This document shows positions 57,746 to 64,000 of a stretch of 64,000 bases of DNA, piece after piece. The position numbers and the translations under genes are program-made. A model generated the notes under the pieces. It worked only from the letters and a program-made list of their open reading frames with translations, was not told the DNA's origin and made no database searches. The stretch's first letter is position 1. Each line of letters starts with the position of its first letter. Location: positions 310,001-374,000 of the forward strand of contig NZ_NBOC01000001.1 of the NCBI RefSeq assembly GCF_002104455.1. Direction: 5' to 3'. Source of the stretch: Colwellia chukchiensis (GTDB taxonomy: Bacteria > Pseudomonadota > Gammaproteobacteria > Enterobacterales > Alteromonadaceae).

Positions 57746-58709
57746 GATGCTTTGGAAATTATTTGAGATCACAGTAATCATCGCGTTACTGATCCCGATG
57801 GCGGCAATGTTGGTCTGGGTTGAGCGGCGCATGATTGGCATTTGGCAAGATCGCCTTGGCCCCAATCGTGTTGGGCCCTTTGGCATATTACAATCTTTCG
57901 CTGATTTATTAAAAATTCTGGGTAAAGAAGACTGGGTGCCGCCTTTTAGTGATGGTCGGGTTTTTGTCTTAGCCCCCGTTATTGGCGCTTTGTGTGTGTT
58001 AATGAGCTTTGCCGTTGTGCCTTTTTCCTCCGTTATTGGCGTCTCTGATTTAAATATTGGTTTGTTGTTTTTTCTTGCCATGGCGTCCTTAGCCGTTTAT
58101 GGCGTTGTGCTAGCGGGTTGGGCGTCTAATTCTAAATATGCCTTATTAGGTGGTATGCGCGCTGCGGCCCAAACCGTTAGTTATGAAGTGTTTATGGGCT
58201 TATCAGTGATGGGGGTGGTGCTGTTAACCGGCAGTTTTAACCTGCGCGAAATAGTGCTAGCACAAGCTGATGGCTGGCTGATCCAATCACAATTTATTGG
58301 CTTTATTATATTCTTAATTGCCGGTATTGCCGAAAGTCACCGTTTACCCTTTGACTTACCTGAAGCAGAAACAGAGCTGACGGCGGGGTTTCATACTGAA
58401 TATTCTGGCTTGAAGTTTGCCTTATTCTTTTTAGGAGAATATTTAGGCGTTACCTTGATTTCTGCTATGTCGGTGGTGTTGTTTTTTGGTGGCTGGTTAA
58501 TGCCAGAGCCGTTAGCATCATGGTTGCCGCCGCTAATTTGGTTTGTTGTGAAGGTGATGTGTTTGGTGATGTTTTTTATTTTACTAAGAACCTCGCTACC
58601 GCGACCACGATTTGATCAACTGCTAAAGTTTGGCTGGGTGGTGATGTTGCCCTTGGCCTTAGTGAACTTACTCGCTACCGCCTTGTTGCGCTTAAGTGGA
58701 GTGCTGTAA
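57738..58709 (+). CDS. nuoH: NADH-quinone oxidoreductase subunit H
   Basis: The 323-residue membrane subunit has about eight helices and joins the peripheral arm to the proton pump, lining the quinone channel. It shows ERRMIGIWQDRLGPNRVG near residue 30, GMRAAAQTVSYE and the loop RLPFDLPEAETELTAGFHTE, all hallmarks of NuoH. It overlaps nuoG by 8 bases. Confidence 0.97.
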   Translation: MTEMLWKLFEITVIIALLIPMAAMLVWVERRMIGIWQDRLGPNRVGPFGILQSFADLLKILGKEDWVPPFSDGRVFVLAPVIGALCVLMSFAVVPFSSVIGVSDLNIGLLFFLAMASLAVYGVVLAGWASNSKYALLGGMRAAAQTVSYEVFMGLSVMGVVLLTGSFNLREIVLAQADGWLIQSQFIGFIIFLIAGIAESHRLPFDLPEAETELTAGFHTEYSGLKFALFFLGEYLGVTLISAMSVVLFFGGWLMPEPLASWLPPLIWFVVKVMCLVMFFILLRTSLPRPRFDQLLKFGWVVMLPLALVNLLATALLRLSGVL

Positions 58710-58766
58710 TTATGTTTTTTGTTCAGCGAACACTTGCCCGTCTATGTAGCAATCAGGAGTCAGCCG

Positions 58767-59282
58767 ATGTTTAGTCAACTGAGAACCTTATGGTTAGTGT
58801 TAAAACACACCTTTAGTAAAGCCGATACCGTGCAATATCCGGAACAAAAACCTTATCTTGCGCCTCGATATCGTGGCCGTATCGTGTTAACACGCGATCC
58901 CGATGGTGAAGAGCGCTGTGTGGCTTGTAACTTATGTGCCGTTGCCTGCCCAGTTGATTGCATTGCCTTGCAACAAGTGGTGGATGACGATGGCCGCAAA
59001 CGTGCGGAGTTTTTTCGTATTAACTTTTCACGCTGTATTTTATGTGGTCTGTGTGAAGAAGCTTGCCCAACCTATGCCATTCAGTTAACACCCGATGTTG
59101 AGTTGGCAGAATACGACCGGCAAAACCTCGTTTATGAAAAACAGCACTTATTAATTAGCGGCCCAGGCAAGTACCCTGACTATAGCTTTTATCAACAATC
59201 GGGTATCGCCATTAAAGACAAACCAAAAGGCGGCGCAGAGCAAGAAAGACCACCCGTTGATATTAAAGGGTTAATGCCATGA
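58767..59282 (+). CDS. nuoI: NADH-quinone oxidoreductase subunit I
   Basis: The 171-residue subunit carries clusters N6a and N6b in [12 protein letters not shown] and [13 protein letters not shown] choose the ATG at 58767, with AGGAG seven bases ahead, over a TTG at 58719. From there the sequence aligns with the E. coli start region. [18 protein letters not shown] is conserved. Confidence 0.95.
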   Translation: MFSQLRTLWLVLKHTFSKADTVQYPEQKPYLAPRYRGRIVLTRDPDGEERCVACNLCAVACPVDCIALQQVVDDDGRKRAEFFRINFSRCILCGLCEEACPTYAIQLTPDVELAEYDRQNLVYEKQHLLISGPGKYPDYSFYQQSGIAIKDKPKGGAEQERPPVDIKGLMP

Positions 59283-59300
59283 ATCGGGTAATAGGGGGAT

Positions 59301-59834
59301 ATGATGCTGACAGCTTTAGCGACTATTGAAAGTTTATTTTACCTTGCAGGATTAGTGGCAGTTATTGCGAGCCTGAAAGTAGTAACCGGTAACAATACTG
59401 TACATGCCTTATTATATTTGGTGGTGTCGCTGTTGGCGGTAGCAGTATGTTTTTACTTAATGGGCGCGCCATTTGCGGCCGGATTAGAGGTGATTGTGTA
59501 TGCTGGTGCTATTTTAGTGTTGTTTGTTTTTGCGGTACTAATGTTTGGGTTAGGCAAAGATGAATTACGCCATGCACCCAAAAGCAATAACCTAGCCAAT
59601 ATGATCGCGGCGATGTTGTTAGCATTTGTGGTGCTGGTTGAATTAGTGATTATTATATATCACGGCGATATGCAGCAAAGCTTGCAAGCAAATGTTGTTG
59701 ACTCAAAAGCGGTTGGCATTATGTTATATGGCCCTTATTTGCTCGCGGTTGAAATAGCATCATTTTTACTGTTGGCGGGGCTGTTAGCTGGCTATCACTA
59801 TGCAAAGCCCGATGGCACAGAGGCAAGTTTATGA
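59301..59834 (+). CDS. nuoJ: NADH-quinone oxidoreductase subunit J
   Basis: The 177-residue membrane subunit has five helices and the VYAGAILVLFVFAVLM segment of NuoJ/ND6. Two adjacent ATG codons (59301, 59304) follow AGGGGGAT. It overlaps nuoK by 4 bases. Confidence 0.94.
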   Translation: MMLTALATIESLFYLAGLVAVIASLKVVTGNNTVHALLYLVVSLLAVAVCFYLMGAPFAAGLEVIVYAGAILVLFVFAVLMFGLGKDELRHAPKSNNLANMIAAMLLAFVVLVELVIIIYHGDMQQSLQANVVDSKAVGIMLYGPYLLAVEIASFLLLAGLLAGYHYAKPDGTEASL

Positions 59835-60139
59835 CCACAATCCCATTATTTCATGTCTTAATTTTATCGAGCTTGCTGTTTGTTATCGGGTTTATTGGTG
59901 TGGTCGCGAGAAAAAATACCTTATTTATCTTGATGAGCCTTGAAGTGATGTTAAACGCGGTTGGTGTCGCTTTTATTGGCGCTGGCAGTGTCTGGCAACA
60001 AGCGGACGGGCAAGTGATGTTTATTTTAATCTTAACATTAGCGGCAGCAGAAGTGGCCGCAGGGTTAGCGTTATTAATTAGAATGCAAAAGCGCTATCAC
60101 TCGTTAGATATTGATTTGTTAAACCGGATGAAGGGGTAA
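59831..60139 (+). CDS. nuoK: NADH-quinone oxidoreductase subunit K
   Basis: The 102-residue membrane subunit has three helices, SLEVMLNAVGVAF with the conserved glutamate, and LTLAAAEVAAGLAL with the second glutamate of the proton path. Length matches the family (100). Confidence 0.96.
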   Translation: MTTIPLFHVLILSSLLFVIGFIGVVARKNTLFILMSLEVMLNAVGVAFIGAGSVWQQADGQVMFILILTLAAAEVAAGLALLIRMQKRYHSLDIDLLNRMKG

Positions 60140-60144
60140 TTAAG

Positions 60145-62019
60145 GTGCTTTTAGCCAGCGTAATGCTTTATCCATTGCTTAGCTTTTTATTTCTGGTTAG
60201 CTTTGCTAAGAAATTGTCTTGGCCCACAGTGGCAACGATTAGTGTCGCAAGTATTGGCCTGTCTGCGTTGGCAAGTGGGCTATTAGTTTGGCAACTTTCT
60301 GCTAGTGACAATCAGTTGCTAACGGTAACGCTTTGGCATTGGTTTGATCTTAATAGTCACTCAGGTAGCTCGGCAGTAAATATTGGCTTTTATTTAGATG
60401 GCTTGTCAGGGGTGATGATCAGTGTTGTCACTGGTGTAGGGTTTTTGATCCACTTATTTGCGGCAATTTATATGAAAGCCGATAAAAACTTCGCACGCTT
60501 TATGGCCTATATGAATTTATTTATCTTTGCCATGCTGATTTTAGTTTTAGCCGATAACCTGGTTTTACTGTATTTAGGTTGGGAAGGGGTCGGTCTGTGT
60601 AGCTTTTTATTAATTGGCTTTTGGTATCAAGAAAAAAGCAATGTTTTGGCGGCGCGTAAGGCATTTATCGTGACCCGCGTAGGCGATACCTCGATGGCTA
60701 TTGCCTTATTTTTATTGTTTAGCACTTTCGGTACCCTTGATATTGAGCTGCTAAGTAGCGTATTGCCTGTCATAAATGGTGCCGATACCGATGCTGTGCT
60801 GGATGATAAACTGTATTGGATAGCACTATTACTGCTTGGTGGTGCGGTTGGTAAGTCAGCACAACTGCCGCTGCAAACTTGGTTACCCGATGCCATGGCA
60901 GGGCCAACGCCAGTGAGTGCATTGATACATGCAGCCACTATGGTTACCGCAGGGGTGTATTTAATCGCGCGCCTACACCATGTTTTTTTATTAACACCAG
61001 AGGTGATGCACTATATTGCGTGGCTAGGCGCCATTACCTTGTTGCTTGCCGGCGTAGCGGCGCTTGCGCAAAATGATATCAAACGTGTATTAGCGTACTC
61101 TACCATGAGCCAAATTGGCTATATGATGCTGGCATTAGGGGCTGGAGCTTGGAGTGCAGGTGCTTTTCACTTAATGACCCATGCCTTTTTTAAAGCTTTA
61201 CTGTTTTTAACTGCAGGCAGCATTATTTATGCCTTACATCATCAACAAAATCTTTTTAAGATGGGCGGTTTATTGCAAAAAGCGCCGTTTGAAAGTGCTT
61301 TATTTATCATCGGGCTAATTTGTTTAATGGCACTGCCGGGGAGCTCGGGCTTTTTCTCAAAAGAAGCGATAATTGCGCAGCTGTGGTCGTCTGATACGGC
61401 AGGCCCTATGCTTTGGTGGTGCGCGATTTTAGGCGCGCTGTTAACGAGCCTTTATAGCTGTCGTTTGTTTTTTCTTGGCTTTCTTGGCCGAGCGAGATTT
61501 TCAGCGCCAATTCAAGCAGAGAAACATATTTTGCTACGCGCTGCACTTGTTGCCTTGGCGATATTATCGTTACTGGGCGGGCTAATTCCGCTTGAGCTAA
61601 GCTTAGTGTTTCCAAACAGTGTGGTGTTGGCGTCGAAAAATGAACCCAGTTGGTTGCATACGGTTGCCATTTTAACGCCTTTTATCGGCATACTTGCCGC
61701 TTGGTTGTACTTTAAACCTTATCGACTGGCATCGAGTGACAATAAGCAAGTGCTTGGCATGCATAATGGTAAATTGGCGCAGTTTTGCCAGCAAGGCTTA
61801 GGTTTTGACAGTGTATATAACACCTTCATTGTGCAACCTTATATGTGGCTTGCAAAGCGCAATAAAAACGATATTTTTGACCAAATCATGATGCTTAATA
61901 CTTGGTATGTCGGGCTTTGGCATGATGCCATCATTATGGTACAAAATGGTAGTCTACGTTGGTATTTAGCCGCCTTTGGCATTGCAATATTGCTCTTAAC
62001 AGGAGTGATTTTGCTATGA
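60145..62019 (+). CDS. nuoL: NADH-quinone oxidoreductase subunit L
   Basis: The 624-residue antiporter-like subunit has about 16 helices and is the distal proton pump with a long lateral helix. GWEGVGLCSFLLIGFWY and LQTWLPDAMAGPTPVSALIHAATMV (seen in shorter pieces) are hallmarks. The start is GTG with AGGGG ahead. It overlaps nuoM by 4 bases (ATGA). Confidence 0.96.
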   Translation: MLLASVMLYPLLSFLFLVSFAKKLSWPTVATISVASIGLSALASGLLVWQLSASDNQLLTVTLWHWFDLNSHSGSSAVNIGFYLDGLSGVMISVVTGVGFLIHLFAAIYMKADKNFARFMAYMNLFIFAMLILVLADNLVLLYLGWEGVGLCSFLLIGFWYQEKSNVLAARKAFIVTRVGDTSMAIALFLLFSTFGTLDIELLSSVLPVINGADTDAVLDDKLYWIALLLLGGAVGKSAQLPLQTWLPDAMAGPTPVSALIHAATMVTAGVYLIARLHHVFLLTPEVMHYIAWLGAITLLLAGVAALAQNDIKRVLAYSTMSQIGYMMLALGAGAWSAGAFHLMTHAFFKALLFLTAGSIIYALHHQQNLFKMGGLLQKAPFESALFIIGLICLMALPGSSGFFSKEAIIAQLWSSDTAGPMLWWCAILGALLTSLYSCRLFFLGFLGRARFSAPIQAEKHILLRAALVALAILSLLGGLIPLELSLVFPNSVVLASKNEPSWLHTVAILTPFIGILAAWLYFKPYRLASSDNKQVLGMHNGKLAQFCQQGLGFDSVYNTFIVQPYMWLAKRNKNDIFDQIMMLNTWYVGLWHDAIIMVQNGSLRWYLAAFGIAILLLTGVILL

Positions 62020-63446
62020 CACTTTCGGTGATTATGTTGGCGTTGGTATTAACCGGCGCAATAGCTTGGTGGGCAGAGCGACACTGGCAAGGTAGCGCCA
62101 AGTGGTTGTCTTTATTGGGGTTGACGTTATTAGCAACTGTGTTTGCCGTGTTTATAACCAGCGCCAATCATGACTTTGCTCAGTTGCAGGTGCTAACCAG
62201 AGTAATGTGGATTGCCACCTTTAATATTGAATATAGCATCGCCATTGATCAGCTCAGTATTTTGCTGATTGCACTAACTTGGTTGCTTGCCATTATTTGT
62301 GTACTGATCTCGTGGCGAGAAATTAAGCACAAGGTGGGCTTTTACTATTTTAATTTGCTGCTAACCGTTGCCGGTATTATTGGGGTTTTTATCGCGGTTG
62401 ACTTGTTTCTTTTTTTCTTTTTTTGGGAAGTTATGCTGCTCCCCATGACAGCTATTATTGCGATTTGGGGGCATGAAAATCGTCGTTTTGCCGCGTTGAA
62501 GTTTTTTATTTTTACGCAAGTGAGCAGCCTACTAATGTTGGTTGCCATTATCGGCTTTGCCTACTTTCATTTATTACAAACGGGCCTATTAAGCTTCTAC
62601 TACTTGGATTGGCGGGCATTACCTATGCCGTTAGCTATGAGTCAGTATTTAATGCTAGGTTTTTTTATTGCCTTTGCCGTCAAATTGCCGTCTGTGCCTG
62701 TGCATACTTGGTTACCCGATGCCCACACCCAAGCGCCGACAGCAGGCAGTGTGCTGCTGGCTGGTGTGCTGCTAAAAACCGGCGCTTATGGCTTAATTCG
62801 TTTTGTTATTTTTTTATTTCCAGAGGCCAGTGTGCAATTTGCACCAGTTGCCGCAACATTAGCGGTAGTGAGTATCCTTTATGGCGCAAAAATGGCTTTT
62901 GCTCAGCAAGACTTTAAGCGCTTAATAGCTTATAGCAGTATCAGTCATATGGGGTTTGTGATGTTGGCGCTATTCGCCTTTAATAGCATGGCTTATCAAG
63001 GGGCCATCGTGACTATGGTTGCACATGGGCTCAGCAGTGCCGCGCTATTTTGTTTAGCCGGTATGATTTACCAGCGCATTCATAGTCGCAGCTTGATTGC
63101 GATGGGGGGGTTTTGGCGTAGCGCGCCACGCATGGGTGGGTTTACCTTAGCCTTTGCTTGTGCTGCCTTTGGTTTGCCCGGCTTAGGTAATTTTATTGGT
63201 GAATTTCTTATTCTTGTTGGCGTATTTCAGGTTCAAGCTGAATTTGCCATAGTGGCGGCGTTGGCATTAGTCGCCTCTGCAGTTTATGGCATGGTGTTGT
63301 TTCAAGGCAGTTTTCAAGGACCTGCTAAGTGCGAGGTTATTGATCTGCAGCGCCGAGAAGTAGCCATTTGTAGTGCCTTGCTGCTATTACTTTTGCTGCT
63401 TGGCTGCTACCCCACGCTATTACTTAAATTTTCGTTTGGAGGTTAG
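62016..63446 (+). CDS. nuoM: NADH-quinone oxidoreductase subunit M
   Basis: The 476-residue antiporter-like proton pump starts at the ATG of the ATGA overlap with the nuoL stop; the longer frame from 61959 would overlap nuoL by 61 bases. FFFFWEVMLLPM, HTWLPDAHTQAPTAGS and AYSSISHMGFVMLAL are NuoM motifs. About 14 helices. Confidence 0.96.
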   Translation: MTLSVIMLALVLTGAIAWWAERHWQGSAKWLSLLGLTLLATVFAVFITSANHDFAQLQVLTRVMWIATFNIEYSIAIDQLSILLIALTWLLAIICVLISWREIKHKVGFYYFNLLLTVAGIIGVFIAVDLFLFFFFWEVMLLPMTAIIAIWGHENRRFAALKFFIFTQVSSLLMLVAIIGFAYFHLLQTGLLSFYYLDWRALPMPLAMSQYLMLGFFIAFAVKLPSVPVHTWLPDAHTQAPTAGSVLLAGVLLKTGAYGLIRFVIFLFPEASVQFAPVAATLAVVSILYGAKMAFAQQDFKRLIAYSSISHMGFVMLALFAFNSMAYQGAIVTMVAHGLSSAALFCLAGMIYQRIHSRSLIAMGGFWRSAPRMGGFTLAFACAAFGLPGLGNFIGEFLILVGVFQVQAEFAIVAALALVASAVYGMVLFQGSFQGPAKCEVIDLQRREVAICSALLLLLLLLGCYPTLLLKFSFGG

Positions 63447-63450
63447 CCTG

Positions 63451-64000
63451 ATGTCGGCAATAACAAGTCAACCTGACGCTCTGTTTAGCTTGACCATGGC
63501 CCAAGCGATTTTACCCCAGCTTATTATTGCTTTTGGTATCGTGTTGGGCTTGCTATTAGTAGCATGGCGGCGTACACAACAAATAATTGTTTGCTTTACG
63601 GCGCTGGTACTTGTGCTTGCCTTAATTGCGAATATCAGTTTATACGGCACGTCGACAACACAGGTCACACAGTTGCTACTGGTTGATGCAAATAGTAGTT
63701 TTGCCTTGAGCCTAGTGCTTATTTCTGCCCTAGTTGCTTTGCGTATGAGCTATCGCTTTCTTAAAGCCCATATAGAAGTGCATGATGAATATTATTTATT
63801 ATTATTGTTGGTCGTGTTTGCTGCCGGTATTCTAGTTACCAGTGATCACTTTGCTAGCCTGTTTTTGGGGTTTGAATTATTGAGTATTAGCTTGGTGGGC
63901 TTGGTAGGTTATCAAAGAGAAAGTCAGTACAGTGTTGAAAGCGGCTTTAAATACTTGATACTCAGTGCGGCTGCCTCTAGCTTTATGCTGCTAGGCATGG
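63451..64000 (+). CDS. nuoN: NADH-quinone oxidoreductase subunit N, N-terminal part
   Basis: A frame begins at ATG 63451, four bases after the nuoM stop, with GGAGG ahead, and is open to the window end (about 183 residues seen). It reads MSAITSQPDALFSLTMAQ and then hydrophobic helices, with LGFELLSISLVGLVGY matching NuoN. It is the third antiporter-like pump and usually the last gene of the operon. Confidence 0.93.
   Translation, partial: MSAITSQPDALFSLTMAQAILPQLIIAFGIVLGLLLVAWRRTQQIIVCFTALVLVLALIANISLYGTSTTQVTQLLLVDANSSFALSLVLISALVALRMSYRFLKAHIEVHDEYYLLLLLVVFAAGILVTSDHFASLFLGFELLSISLVGLVGYQRESQYSVESGFKYLILSAAASSFMLLGM

Noticed and set aside
58719-58766. TTG start for nuoI 48 bases upstream
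   Set aside because: The ATG at 58767 has AGGAG at good spacing and matches the family's N-terminus.
61959-62015. Upstream in-frame start for nuoM
   Set aside because: It would overlap nuoL by 61 bases, while ATG 62016 forms the usual ATGA overlap and aligns with NuoM starts.

Overview
The window is a contiguous piece of a gammaproteobacterial chromosome, most likely Alteromonadales of the Colwellia/Thalassotalea kind. This placement is inferred from moderately low GC, the gene orders fadI-fadJ, dacA-DUF493-lipB-lipA and rsfS-rlmH-mrdA-mrdB-rlpA, and the style of the intergenic palindromic repeats; no phylogeny was run. No rRNA, tRNA, CRISPR array, prophage or transposase gene was recognised. 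Nearly all genes are housekeeping genes. The unusual material is intergenic or very small.

Layout. 1-1253: end of an SLC13-type anion permease and cysC (sulfate assimilation). 1254-2007: a repeat array. 2008-4037: a DHH phosphoesterase and galE. 4135-7116: an EAL-HDOD protein and putP. 7218-8439: an ECF sigma factor with a DUF3379 protein. 8440-9464: a second, larger repeat array made of the same modules. 9465-16512: a six-gene MoxR/DUF58/VWA/BatD operon on the minus strand. 16752-20215: fadIJ, with a promoter and a FadR-like palindrome in front. 20391-21103: three tiny genes, including a peptide gene with six identical copies of a nonapeptide. 21248-25774: a very large periplasmic-sensor GGDEF-EAL protein. 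25994-32215: an M16 peptidase, sixA, smrB, prmB and aroC. 32436-43306: a long minus-strand cell-envelope and cofactor cluster (lipA, lipB, DUF493, dacA, rlpA, mrdB, mrdA, rlmH, rsfS, nadD, holA, lptE), followed by leuS to 46027. 46322-49379: a YbeL-like zinc ribbon protein and a Lon-like protease. 49803-64000: a nuo operon for complex I (nuoA, B, CD, E to N), cut off inside nuoN by the window end.

How the genes work together. Four groups are clear functional units: the MoxR/VWA/BatD operon, the two-step fadIJ beta-oxidation complex, the lipoate pair lipB-lipA, and the proton-pumping NADH dehydrogenase. The elongasome genes (mrdA, mrdB) sit with the peptidoglycan genes dacA and rlpA. Two c-di-GMP-type proteins are present: one predicted active (GGDEF-EAL with an I-site) and one degenerate (EAL-HDOD).

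The best candidate for something undescribed is the two-gene unit at 20682-21103. It encodes a 102-residue repeat peptide and a 34-residue peptide whose ribosome binding site overlaps the stop codon of the first gene. The six nonapeptides are identical in protein but all different in DNA, which points to selection on the peptide sequence.
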